Shown: positions 51,801 through 59,913 of the stretch, in pieces | Layout: every line of letters starts with the position of its first letter | Position numbering within the stretch: position 1 is the first letter of the stretch | NCBI GenBank assembly: GCA_050261515.1 | Contig: JBLNDJ010000051.1 | Span: 1 to 64,000, forward strand | DNA length: 64,000 nt | Origin: JBLNDJ01 sp050261515 | GTDB taxonomy: Bacteria > Acidobacteriota > Terriglobia > Bryobacterales > Bryobacteraceae | Direction of reading: 5' to 3' | Notes under the pieces: generated by a model | Database searches by the model: none | Seen by the model: only the letters and a program-made list of their open reading frames with translations | Told to the model about the DNA's origin: nothing | Program-made: the position numbers and the translations under genes

Positions 51801-52325
51801 TTCGTGGTGAGCTACGACTGGGCGGTGCCGTTCCAGCGCATGTTCAAGGGAGCGCCGCGCGCTTTAACGAACGGGTGGGAGCTGATCGGCATCACGCGGT
51901 ATGCGACCGGGTTCCCCATCACGGTGCACCAGGACGGCGACCAGTCGCTCACGGGCTCGAGCAACACCGATGTGCCGGACCGCATCGGCAACCCTGTCAC
52001 GATGGACGCGCACAACGCGGGGGTGAACGGCCCGAACCAGTATTTCTCGCCGGATGCGTTCGTGGAAGCGCCCCTCGGGCGATTCGGCAATTCGAACCGG
52101 CGGTTCTTCCACGGGCCGGGAATCGCGAACTGGGATTTCGCGCTGCACAAGACTACGCGCCTGACCGAGCACATGGGTCTTCAGATTCGCGGTGAGTTTT
52201 TCAACGTGTTCAATCACACGCAGTTTACGGGGGTGAATGGGGAGATCACGAGCCCGCGGTTCGGGACGGTGAACAACGCGCGCCCGCCGAGGATCGGGCA
52301 GGTGAGCGCTAAACTGATCTGGTAG
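48894..52325 (+). CDS. Oar-like TonB-dependent receptor with carboxypeptidase-regulatory-like domain
   Basis: The product is about 1143 residues. A GTG at 48894 with GGAGG 5 nt before it gives a clean signal peptide (ILCWAFCLFCASQSLWG); the frame is open 29 codons further up. A regulatory-like domain (TGTILGTVRDATGAVVVGAK), a plug (NGRSYIDLLGLQAGVVPETA, SGAVMNAITKSGTNGFHGS) and a ~800-residue barrel ending in QVSAKLIW follow. It probably imports or binds oligosaccharide or another bulky substrate. The next two genes follow without a gap, forming an operon with a PQQ dehydrogenase. Confidence 0.92.
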   Translation: MFRILCWAFCLFCASQSLWGEVTGTILGTVRDATGAVVVGAKVTATNTETNLRRQVETDSQGQYRFLALPVGHYDLTAAATGFEQFVTREIVLTVNEQRRVDVSLHVGEIQQKVEVKADAVQVETTNTQLGDVVETKKLLALPLNGRSYIDLLGLQAGVVPETAGSIQQDRPVSGGLSAGNVSVNGQRETANAFLVNGGDVSEGRNLGAAVIPNLDAVAEFRLLTNSFDAEYGRFSGAVMNAITKSGTNGFHGSVFEFLRNDKLDARNFFDPTKGELRRNQFGYAIGGPLLKDKLFWFTDYQGTREVTGQGTGIVQVLSPAERTGDLSATGLTGTVVGAGWAETLSQRLGRTVTAGEPYSQVFPGDRIPQSAFAAPVATYLNYIPQPTIGDNLFASAAEKRRVVDDKFGQRVDLNTQRTGNWFFYYNFDDSTVTNPLPAATVPGFPTVTPSRAQQAVLSNTKTFGPTAVNEARLSFMRTSVHTDLPTKFADLQNLGFVTGAGTLGIVPSGPEGFLPLPQVALSSIGLTVGNPTLSTFQPNNTWHLSDGFSKIWGRHNFKFGGEARYLQINERNICSPTGNFDFDGSETGSDVADFLLGAPVQYTQCSMQFLDSRSHYGGAYGQDSIRLRPNLTLNLGLRWEFSQPWYDTQGKIETIVPGLQSTQFPTAPLGWVVPGDPGIPKTLAPTDYKNLGPRVGIAYSPGFSDGVLGKIFGGPGKTSIRAAYGIYYTAIEDLNLFYEVGDAPFGLYWTSSQPTAFSEPFRSRADNSSQGQRFPFKFPIPGDPANKTLDYSIYLPISYSPGYSIHNRLPYAEHYNFTIQRGFTDTTVLTLAYVGTQGHRLISQYDANPGDPAECLSLMGSGVAPGTLECGPNLESSVFTRPDGTIVNGTRNALGPAFGANNSYTVNLANSNYNSLQVSVERKASDVTFLAAYTFSKALDNSSAFDDWVNFTNYALSRSLSSFDVTHNFVVSYDWAVPFQRMFKGAPRALTNGWELIGITRYATGFPITVHQDGDQSLTGSSNTDVPDRIGNPVTMDAHNAGVNGPNQYFSPDAFVEAPLGRFGNSNRRFFHGPGIANWDFALHKTTRLTEHMGLQIRGEFFNVFNHTQFTGVNGEITSPRFGTVNNARPPRIGQVSAKLIW

Positions 52326-52335
52326 GTTGGGGCTG

Positions 52336-54330
52336 GTGATCGTCCGTTTAGCTGGAGTACTGGCGTTTGCGCTGTCGCTGTGCGCGGCCGACCACGCGTC
52401 TCGCGGGATGGAGCTGCTCGACCGGAAGGACGCGGCGGGCGCGATCGTGGAGTTGCGGGCCGCGCTTCGGGAGGAGCCCGGGAACTTCAAGGCGCGGCGC
52501 GCGCTGGCCTACGCTTACGCGGAGGTGAACGACCTGGCTTCGGCCATCGCGGAGCTGCGGCGGTGCGCGGCGCAGCGGCCCGGGTCGGCCGGGACGCGCT
52601 ACGAACTGGGCCTGGCGCTGGGGCAGTCGGGGGAACTCGAGCGCGCCGCGGCGGAGTTCCGGCGTGCCGTCGCGCTTGACCCGAAGTTCGCTCCCGCGCA
52701 TCACCGGCTCGGGGTTGCGCTGCGCCGCATGGGGGACGAGGCGGGCGCGCTGCGGGAGTTCCAGACTGCGGTGCGGCTTGCGCCCGGCGATCCGCAGGCG
52801 CGGTACGACCTGGGGATGGCGCTGAAGTCTCGCGAGGATCTGGACGGCGCGGTGGCGGCGTTCCGCGAAGCGCTCCGGCTCAAGCCTGATTTCGAGAAGG
52901 CTCGCTATGCGCTCGGGCAGGCGCTGCGCGCGCAGGGGCAGGGGGCCGCGGCATCGAAGGAGCTGAAGGAGATCGCGGGGCTGCAGCGCTTCCGGCAGCA
53001 GCTTGCGGAGTCGAAGCGGTTGATCCTCGACGGCGCCGCGCTGCTGGACAAGGGCGACGCGGACGGCGCGCTGGAGCGGTTCGAGCAGGCGGCGAAGCAG
53101 AGCCCGACGCTGCCTACGGCGTGGCATTTTCTCGGCGTGACGTGGGAGAAGAAGGGCGACGCGGCGCGCGCGCTCGAGTTCTACAACAAGGCGCTGGAAC
53201 TGAAGCCGGATTACGCGCAGACGCACTTGAGCCTCGGGCTGTTCTACGCCCGGCGGCATGAGAGCGCGCGGGCGGGCGAGGAATTCCGGGCGGCGGTGGC
53301 GGGCGATCCGGATTACGCCGAGGCGCACTACGACCTGGGGCTGGTGCTGGCGGGCGAGGGGAAGCTCGACGAGGCGGTGCGGGAGTATTCGGAAGCCATT
53401 GCGCTCAAGCAGGATTATCTGGAGGCGCGCACGCAGCTTGGGCTTGCGCTCTGGCAGAAGGGCGACCTGGCGGGCGCGGCGCGGGCGCTTCGTGCGGCCG
53501 TCGCGCGCAAGCCGGACTTTGCCGAGGGGTGGAACAACCTCGGGCTCGTCCTCATGCAGGCTCGGGACATGGGCGGCGCGCGGGCGGCGCTCGAGCGGGC
53601 GCTTGCGATCCGGCCGGATTACGCCGAGGCGCGATACAACCTGACGCTTGCCGCGCCGCAGCTTTGCGAGGTGACGCGGCCCACGGCGTCGTGGTCCGTT
53701 CCGCATGCCGCGGGTGCGGGCGCGCTCAATACAGACCCGCGGTCGCCGCTCTGGGCGCGAGCGGCCGTCGCGACGATCGACAAAGACTGCGGCAAGGTCC
53801 TCGACTACCCCGAGCTGAAGACCGAAGTGCGCGGTTTTTGGACGGATTCGCACTTGTATCTGCTCTTTTCGTGCCCTTATCGGGAGCTGAATCTGTTTCT
53901 GCCCGCCCGGCCCGGCGCGGACCGCGACAAGCTCTGGGACCGCGACGTGGTCGAAGTGTTTCTGGGCGACGATTGGGTTAACATACGGCACTATCGCGAA
54001 TTCGAGATTGCGCCCACGGGCGACCGGGTGGATCTTGCGATCGATCTCGACCGCGAAGGCGAGGGCGAGAAGTGGAATTCGGGTTGGACCACGGCGGCGC
54101 GCATCGACGAGCGCGCGCGTGTGTGGTATGCCGCGGCGCGGATTCCATTGAAGTCGGTGAGCGCGGCGCCGGTGGCGGAGGGGACACGGTGGCGGTTGAA
54201 CCTTTACCGGATCGACGGACTGGGGGCCGACCCGGTGCGGCATTTCCTGTGCTGGCAGCAGACTTGTGCGAAGGACCGCGATCCGAACCACGTCCCGGAA
54301 AACTTCGGCACGCTCGTGTTCGCGAAATGA
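52336..54330 (+). CDS. TPR-repeat protein with C-terminal CBM9/DOMON-like domain
   Basis: The product is about 664 residues. A signal peptide (LAGVLAFALSLCAADH) is followed by at least ten TPR units (for example YELGLALGQSGELERAAAEF, WNNLGLVLMQARDMGGARAA) over residues ~20-450. The C-terminal ~220 residues (WARAAVATIDKDCGKVLDYP, DRDVVEVFLGDDWVNIRHYR, EGTRWRLNLYRIDG) match the family-9 carbohydrate-binding pattern. It likely sits in the periplasm as a scaffold or binding protein. The GTG at 52336 or a TTG at 52327 may start it; both follow the receptor stop immediately. The stop overlaps the next gene by 4 nt. Confidence 0.82.
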   Translation: MIVRLAGVLAFALSLCAADHASRGMELLDRKDAAGAIVELRAALREEPGNFKARRALAYAYAEVNDLASAIAELRRCAAQRPGSAGTRYELGLALGQSGELERAAAEFRRAVALDPKFAPAHHRLGVALRRMGDEAGALREFQTAVRLAPGDPQARYDLGMALKSREDLDGAVAAFREALRLKPDFEKARYALGQALRAQGQGAAASKELKEIAGLQRFRQQLAESKRLILDGAALLDKGDADGALERFEQAAKQSPTLPTAWHFLGVTWEKKGDAARALEFYNKALELKPDYAQTHLSLGLFYARRHESARAGEEFRAAVAGDPDYAEAHYDLGLVLAGEGKLDEAVREYSEAIALKQDYLEARTQLGLALWQKGDLAGAARALRAAVARKPDFAEGWNNLGLVLMQARDMGGARAALERALAIRPDYAEARYNLTLAAPQLCEVTRPTASWSVPHAAGAGALNTDPRSPLWARAAVATIDKDCGKVLDYPELKTEVRGFWTDSHLYLLFSCPYRELNLFLPARPGADRDKLWDRDVVEVFLGDDWVNIRHYREFEIAPTGDRVDLAIDLDREGEGEKWNSGWTTAARIDERARVWYAAARIPLKSVSAAPVAEGTRWRLNLYRIDGLGADPVRHFLCWQQTCAKDRDPNHVPENFGTLVFAK

Positions 54331-56573
54331 TTCTCGCCTGGGCCGCCCTCGCCGCGTTCGCGTTCGCACAGCCTCCGGGTGTGGTGGAGGCCGGCCGCAA
54401 GCAGTTCCAGGCGCGGTGCGCGGGGTGCCACGGCGCGGACGGTATGGGCGGCGAGCGCGCGCCTGCGATCTCGAACACGAGCCGCGCGGAATACGATTCG
54501 GACAAGAAGATTCGCGAGCTGATTCGCCGCGGCATTCCGGATGCGGGCATGCCGCCGTTCCAGGTCCCCGAGCCGCAGTTCACGCAGCTTGTCGCGTTCG
54601 TGCGCTCGCGCATCGGGCCCGCGTCGGAGTCCGCGGTTGCGGGCGACGCCGCGGCGGGCGCCGCGTTCTTCTTCGGTAAAGGGCGCTGCGCGAGCTGCCA
54701 CATGGTGCGCGGGCGCGGCGGAATCGACGGGCCCGACCTGACGAACGCCGGCCGCGAGCTCACGCTGGCGGAAATCGAGCAAACGCTGCGCGATCCGAAC
54801 GCGCGCCGGCGCCGCGGCTATCGCGTCGCGGCGGTGAAGCTGAAGTCGGGCGCGGAGCTGCGGGGCTTCATTCGGAACGAGAGCGACTTCGACCTTCAGT
54901 TGCAGGGGTTCGATCACAAGCTGCACCTGCTGCGCGCGGGCGAGATCGCATCGGTTGAGCGCGACCCGAATTCGTACATGCCCGCGCTCGATGCGAGCGA
55001 TCAGGAGAGGCAGGACGTAATCGCGTTCCTGGTGGCGGGCAAGCCCGCGCCGGGCGGCGTGGAAGCCGCGGCGGAGGCGCTCGAAGCGAAGCCGGGCGAC
55101 TGGCCCACGTACAACGGGTCGCCGAGCGGAAACCGCTACAGCGGGCTCGATGGGATCACGCCGGCCAACGTCGCGGGGCTTGCGCCGCGCTGGATGTTTT
55201 CGCTTCCGGGCGCGCAGCGTCTCGAGGTGACGCCGGTGGTGGTGGATGGGGTGATGTACGTCACGAACGTGAACGAGGCGTACGCGCTCGATGCGCGGTC
55301 GGGCCGCGCGATCTGGCATTACTCGCGGCCGCGCACGCCGGGCGTGATCGGCGATGCGGCGGGCGGCATCAATCGGGGCGTCGCGGTGGCGGGCGGGCGC
55401 GTGTTCCTGGTGACCGATAACGCGCACCTGCTGGCGCTCGACCGCATCACGGGCGGGCTCGTGTGGGACGTGGAGATGGCCGATTATCGCGAGCACTACG
55501 GGGCAACGTCCGCGCCGCTGGTGGTGGGCGATCTGGTCATCTCGGGCACGTCCGGCGGCGACGAGGGGATACGCGGGTTCGTGGGGGCCTATAAGGCATC
55601 GACCGGCGAGCGCGTGTGGCGGTTCTCGACCGTGCTCGACAAAACGTGGGCGGGCCGGGCGCTCGAGCACCCTTGCGTCGCGGCGTGGCTCACGGGAAGC
55701 TACGATCCCGACACGGGCCTGCTGTTCTGGCCCACCGGCAATCCGTGCCCCGACTTCAACGGCGACGAGCGCAAGGGCGACAACCTCTACGGGAACTCGG
55801 TGGTCGCGCTCGACCCCGCGACCGGCGCGCTGAAATGGCACTATCAGTTCACGCCGCACGACCTGCACGACTGGGATTCCACCGAGACCGTCATGGTGGT
55901 CAACACCGCTTACCAGGGCCGCGAGCGCAAGCTGCTGCTGCACGCGGACCGCAACGGCTTCTTCTACGTGCTCGACCGCACGACCGGCGAGTTCCTCGGC
56001 GCGTCGCCCTTTGTGAAGAAGCTGACGTGGGCGAGCGGCGTGGGCAAGGACGGGCGTCCGGTTTTGCTGCCCGGGGCCGAGCCGACGGTCGAGGGCTCGC
56101 GCGCCTGCCCGTCGATGGACGGCGCGACGAACTGGATGTCGGCGGCCTTTCATCCCCGGACGCGCCTTTTTTACGTGATGGCGCTCGAGAAGTGCAGCAT
56201 CTATATGAAGTCGTCGGCGTGGTGGCAGCCGGGCGAATCGTTCTACGGCGGCGCGGCGCGGGAGGTGCCGGGAGAGAGGCCCGAAAAATACCTGCGCGCG
56301 ATCGAGCTCGATACGGGCCGCATCGCGTGGGAGCGCCGCCAGACGGGCCCGGCGAACACATGGGGCGGCGTGCTCGCGACGGCGAGCGGGCTGGTGTTCT
56401 TCGGCGAGGACAGCGGCGCGTTTGCGGCCGTCGATGCGGCGAGCGGAGAGATGCTGTGGCACTTCCAGCTCAGCGCGCACTGGAAGGCGTCGCCGATGAC
56501 TTACATGGTGGATGGAAAGCAGTATGTTGCCGTCGCGGCGGGCGGCAACATCGTGGCGTTCGGGTTGCCGTGA
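54327..56573 (+). CDS. Dihaem-cytochrome c / PQQ-dependent dehydrogenase fusion
   Basis: This 748-residue protein has a signal peptide (LAWAALAAFAFAQ). Two cytochrome c domains follow, with CAGCH at 31-35 and CASCH near 121, and candidate distal Met in GIPDAGMPPF and PNSYMPALD. A short beta segment and an eight-bladed quinoprotein propeller from ~250 come next (WPTYNGSPSGNRYSGLDGIT, FTPHDLHDWDSTETVMV, GGVLATASGLVFFGEDSGAF). It would oxidise an alcohol or sugar in the periplasm and pass electrons through its own haems. No PQQ biosynthesis genes are in the window. The ATG at 54327 overlaps the previous stop. Confidence 0.9.
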   Translation: MILAWAALAAFAFAQPPGVVEAGRKQFQARCAGCHGADGMGGERAPAISNTSRAEYDSDKKIRELIRRGIPDAGMPPFQVPEPQFTQLVAFVRSRIGPASESAVAGDAAAGAAFFFGKGRCASCHMVRGRGGIDGPDLTNAGRELTLAEIEQTLRDPNARRRRGYRVAAVKLKSGAELRGFIRNESDFDLQLQGFDHKLHLLRAGEIASVERDPNSYMPALDASDQERQDVIAFLVAGKPAPGGVEAAAEALEAKPGDWPTYNGSPSGNRYSGLDGITPANVAGLAPRWMFSLPGAQRLEVTPVVVDGVMYVTNVNEAYALDARSGRAIWHYSRPRTPGVIGDAAGGINRGVAVAGGRVFLVTDNAHLLALDRITGGLVWDVEMADYREHYGATSAPLVVGDLVISGTSGGDEGIRGFVGAYKASTGERVWRFSTVLDKTWAGRALEHPCVAAWLTGSYDPDTGLLFWPTGNPCPDFNGDERKGDNLYGNSVVALDPATGALKWHYQFTPHDLHDWDSTETVMVVNTAYQGRERKLLLHADRNGFFYVLDRTTGEFLGASPFVKKLTWASGVGKDGRPVLLPGAEPTVEGSRACPSMDGATNWMSAAFHPRTRLFYVMALEKCSIYMKSSAWWQPGESFYGGAAREVPGERPEKYLRAIELDTGRIAWERRQTGPANTWGGVLATASGLVFFGEDSGAFAAVDAASGEMLWHFQLSAHWKASPMTYMVDGKQYVAVAAGGNIVAFGLP

Positions 56574-56576
56574 CTG

Positions 56577-57728
56577 CTACTTCACCGCGATCAGCGAAAT
56601 CTGTTCGAGGTTTGGCCAGACGTCGCGGTCGTTCGCTTTCCGTTCGGCGACGGCCGGGATCTGCTGCACCGTGGTCCGCGTGGGCGGCGCGTTTTTGAAA
56701 TATTGCGCGTAGACGCGGTTCATCTTGGGGAAGTCGGCGATGTCGTCGAGGTAGACGTTCGTCGCGACCACGTCGGCGAGCGTGAGGTCGCCTTCTTCGA
56801 GACCGTCGAGCAGGTTCCGGACGGACATGCGCACCTGTTCCTCGACGGTGGACGCATACGTGCCCGAAACCGGACCGGGAATGAAGGCGGATTTCGCCGA
56901 GCAATACAGCGTGTCGCCCGCGAAGACGCACGGGCTCGCGGTCGGGCTGGGCGGCATGTTCTTCGGCCGCACGGCGCGGCGCTTCGAGAGGTCGCGCACG
57001 GCGACGCCGGTGAACTCAATGGCCGCGCTCCCCGGCAGGTGGGCCGCATAGATCGTGGCGCGCGCGGGCGTGTTGCCGAACTCGAAACGCTTCGCGTAGG
57101 CGGTGTTCATCTGCTCGTAGCCGACGCTCGACAGCATGTACGGATTGACGAAGACCAGGTGGCGGTAGTCGGCGCCGGCCGCGCGGAGCGCTTCGCCCAG
57201 GCGCTCGATCGCGATCTCGGGCGTCTCTCCGAACACGCCGGAGACGAAGATGCGGTCGCGCGACATCACGGCCGCGCCGTTGGCGACGACCTTCTTGTCG
57301 GCCAGATTCGTAACCGCGACAGCGTTGATCTCGACCGGCGTGTTGTCGGGCAGTTTCTCCACGCCGAGCACGGCGCGCGCCGGGCCGTTCTTCGGAAAAT
57401 ACGCGGCCCAGGCGCGGTCGATCTCGTCCCACGCCTGCGGATTCGGGCTGTAGATCTGCGCGTAGACCAGGTGATCCATCGTGAGGCCCGCGGCTTCGAC
57501 GATGACCTTGACGTTGTCGAGGCACTGCTTCACCTGGGCGGGGACGGTCGCGGGGAATGTGCCGTCGGGCGCCTTGGCGCCCTGGCCGGAGACGTAGAGC
57601 AGATCGCCTACCACGATGCCGGGGCTGTAAGGACCAACGACCTTCGCGCCGGCCGGGAAGATGATCTTCTTTTCGGCCGCCGCGAGCGCGCAGGCCGAAA
57701 GCAGGAATACCGCGAGTGCCTTACGCAT
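56577..57728 (-). CDS. Secreted protein with three tandem RidA (YjgF/UK114) domains
   Basis: This 383-residue protein has a signal peptide (ALAVFLLSACALAAAEKK). Three RidA-like domains follow at about 20-145 (YSPGIVVGDLLYVSGQGAKA), 150-260 (GAAVMSRDRIFVSGVFGETP) and 265-383 (PCVFAGDTLYCSAKSAF, VVATNVYLDDIADFPKMNRV). RidA proteins are normally ~130-residue cytoplasmic homotrimers that hydrolyse reactive enamines/imines from PLP enzymes. Here one exported chain holds three copies, and its start overlaps by 8 nt the end of an exported PLP-enzyme gene, which fits that role. Confidence 0.85.
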   Translation of the reverse strand: MRKALAVFLLSACALAAAEKKIIFPAGAKVVGPYSPGIVVGDLLYVSGQGAKAPDGTFPATVPAQVKQCLDNVKVIVEAAGLTMDHLVYAQIYSPNPQAWDEIDRAWAAYFPKNGPARAVLGVEKLPDNTPVEINAVAVTNLADKKVVANGAAVMSRDRIFVSGVFGETPEIAIERLGEALRAAGADYRHLVFVNPYMLSSVGYEQMNTAYAKRFEFGNTPARATIYAAHLPGSAAIEFTGVAVRDLSKRRAVRPKNMPPSPTASPCVFAGDTLYCSAKSAFIPGPVSGTYASTVEEQVRMSVRNLLDGLEEGDLTLADVVATNVYLDDIADFPKMNRVYAQYFKNAPPTRTTVQQIPAVAERKANDRDVWPNLEQISLIAVK

Positions 57729-59280
57729 ACTTGTGCCGCCTGGCGACCCACTGAGCTTTTCCGTACTCGCCGAGCCCGACCTCGCCCTGCATGGTGTCGC
57801 CCTGCACGGTGCCGGTGAACTCGTAGCGCAACGTGGTGCCCTCGATGTGGTGGCCGCTCTGGAAGTACACGGTGTTGCCTTCGACCGAGCCGCGCAGGTC
57901 GCCCTGGAGCACGTCGCCGCGATGCGTGCCGACGAGTTTGTCGCCGTGCTGCTCGAACAGGAAATGATGATCGGAGGCGCCGCGCAGGTAAGTGAGGCGC
58001 GCTTCCCACTGGCCGTCCACGTTGGCGGGCTCGCCGGCGGGTTTGGGCGGAACGTCGATTTTGGGCGGGTTCGCCAGGATGCGGTAGATGGCCTCGGCCG
58101 CAATCTTGTCGTCGCCCGGCATCATCATATAGGGCATGATGGTGAGCGAACTGGCCATGCCGCGGCGGCGGTCGCCGCTCGAACCCCCGACGACGATCCG
58201 CGGCGTGCCGGCGAACAGTATGTCCTGGACCTCGCGGCCGGTGATGCCGAGTTTCGCGCCATCCCACTTGATCCGCAGTTGCGGCGCGTGGTTCGAGAGG
58301 TCTTCGGGCTGGAGGATTTCGGTGGTGACGCCGCTCACCTGTTTCGCGCGGCTGCCGATGGTGTCGAGCCAGGCGAGCCACTGCCGCCATTCGGCGTCAT
58401 GGTCGCGCTTCACCCACATTTCGACCGCGGTGAGCATGCCCATGATCTCTTCCTTGCCCATTTTGAGCGAGCGGCCGAAGGCATGGTGCGGCGCGCTGTT
58501 GAGGAACGCGGCTTTGACGAGGTCCTTCTGGCCGAGCAGCAGTCCGGCGGCCTGCGGCCCGCGGAGGCACTTGCCGCCGCTGTAGGCGACCATCGTCGCG
58601 CCGTGTTGCAAATGGATGTTCGGGATGGTGAGGATCTCGGCGGCCGCATCCACCAGCACCGGGACGCCCTTGCGCCGCGCCATGGCCGATGCGTTCTCGA
58701 TCGAGAGCGGCCCTTTTTGCGCGGCGGGGCACGAGAGGATCATGACCATGGCGGTCTTCGGCCCGAGCGCCGCTTCGAACTCTTCGGCGGTATCGACCTC
58801 GACCATCCTGACGCCGAGCATACGGACCGCGTGGTCGTACTCGTTGCGCGAGTAGCGCGGCACGACGACTTCGTTCTTGAGACCCGTGAGGTTTGGGATG
58901 CGCTGCATCTTCTCGGGGTCCGCGCCCGCGATGCAGGCGGAGGTGGCGTGCGTGAGAGCGGCGGCGCAGCCCGCGGTGACGATGCCCCACTCGGCGCCGG
59001 TCAGCTCGGCGAGGCGCTTGCCCACGGCTTCCATCAGCTCGTCGATGTGGACATAGGAGCGCGACGCGAGGTCCATGGCCTGCTTCACTTCGGGCAGCGT
59101 CTGCGATCCGGAGATGATGGTGAACGTGCCCTTGCAGTTGACGAGCGGCGTGACGCCGATCGACTGATAGAGGCTGGGACCGACCTGGAGCGGAGCGGCG
59201 TCGGCCGGTGCGCCCTTCAATCCCACCAGCCCGAGCAGCCCGCCGCTTTGAAAAAGACGGCGCCTTGTCAGCATCTTCAC
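57721..59280 (-). CDS. Exported PLP-dependent enzyme (SelA/aminotransferase V-like) with C-terminal beta domain
   Basis: This 519-residue protein has a twin-arginine-type signal (TRRRLFQSGGLLGLVGL). The fold-type I PLP domain includes VTAGCAAALTHATSACIAGA, PVLVDAAAEILTIPN and the Schiff-base Lys in YSGGKCLRGPQAAG near 237. It resembles SelA-like and D-glucosaminate-6-phosphate ammonia-lyase-like enzymes. A ~110-residue C-terminal domain (GQWEARLTYLRGASDHHFLF, DTMQGEVGLGEYGKAQWVAR) looks like a small beta barrel. Tat export is consistent with a cofactor inserted before transport. The substrate is unknown. The secreted RidA gene follows. Confidence 0.84.
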   Translation of the reverse strand: MKMLTRRRLFQSGGLLGLVGLKGAPADAAPLQVGPSLYQSIGVTPLVNCKGTFTIISGSQTLPEVKQAMDLASRSYVHIDELMEAVGKRLAELTGAEWGIVTAGCAAALTHATSACIAGADPEKMQRIPNLTGLKNEVVVPRYSRNEYDHAVRMLGVRMVEVDTAEEFEAALGPKTAMVMILSCPAAQKGPLSIENASAMARRKGVPVLVDAAAEILTIPNIHLQHGATMVAYSGGKCLRGPQAAGLLLGQKDLVKAAFLNSAPHHAFGRSLKMGKEEIMGMLTAVEMWVKRDHDAEWRQWLAWLDTIGSRAKQVSGVTTEILQPEDLSNHAPQLRIKWDGAKLGITGREVQDILFAGTPRIVVGGSSGDRRRGMASSLTIMPYMMMPGDDKIAAEAIYRILANPPKIDVPPKPAGEPANVDGQWEARLTYLRGASDHHFLFEQHGDKLVGTHRGDVLQGDLRGSVEGNTVYFQSGHHIEGTTLRYEFTGTVQGDTMQGEVGLGEYGKAQWVARRHKYA

Positions 59281-59350
59281 AGGAACCCCCTTTGCAGCAA
59301 CGATCCTATCATGGTGGAGCAGGCTTTAGAATGGTTCTGGTCCCCAAAAA

Positions 59351-59439
59351 GCCCGGGTGGCGAAACCGGCAGACGCAAAGGACTTAAAATCCTTTTCCGC
59401 GCAAGCGGAGTGCGGGTTCAAGTCCCGCCCCGGGCACCA
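59351..59439 (+). tRNA. tRNA-Leu (anticodon UAA)
   Basis: The 5' acceptor GCCCGGG pairs with CCCGGGC, followed by discriminator A and encoded CCA (59437-59439). The anticodon stem-loop AGGA-CTTAAAA-TCCT gives anticodon TAA. A long variable arm (CGCGCAAGCG) and GGTTCAAGTCC T-arm are present. The total is 89 nt. Confidence 0.96.
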
Positions 59440-59616
59440 TTAGTTCAACGACTTCGCGCCATTCTTAGCGTTCGGCTTTCCCTGTTCTTGGGCCACTGTG
59501 CCCGAAATTGTGCCCAACGCCGCGAAGTGGCCCTCCATCTTCAGAGCCGCCTCGGTGATGTCCCGGTCCCAGGCTCCAGCCTGATGCGGTTCGCCTGCAG
59601 GTCCCCCTGATGCCAT
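59440..59616 (-). other. 58-codon open frame abutting the tRNA-Leu 3' end; possible integrase remnant
   Basis: From an ATG at 59616 a frame runs to a TAA at 59440-59442, ending one base after the tRNA CCA. It reads DITEAALKMEGHFAALG, then GTVAQEQGKPNAKNG. A short coding tail pointing at a tRNA 3' end is how site-specific integrase genes often end, but no catalytic motif of a tyrosine recombinase is present and similarity was not tested. It may equally be chance. Confidence 0.25.
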
Positions 59617-59913
59617 CTCAGCGGGCGTAGTTCGCCAATGCTTGGACTGCGAACCGGAACCCCTGAAGCGGCCTCAGTCCGGTTGCCGTGCTGCGGTCTC
59701 AGCCAGTGGCGGCGCGTATTTTATCGGATTTCCGGTATGCCTTCGTACCAAATGGCCCAGTACCATTCCGGGCCCGCACGTCACTAAACATCTTGAATGA
59801 TTTCAGATGCGCGAGTATTTTTGAGTAGCGGCTTTCGGAGCGCCAACTCAGGAGCCAGAGTGCGTCTGGGCGGATATGAGGACACGCATCTCGCGGTCCG
59901 AACGGAGGATCAA
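59617..59913. other. Gene-free stretch downstream of tRNA-Leu
   Basis: No convincing gene is seen on either strand. The DNA is mixed, becoming AT-richer from about 59700. A GGAGG just before 59914 belongs to the next gene. I found no second copy of the tRNA 3' end that would mark an attachment site. Confidence 0.5.
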
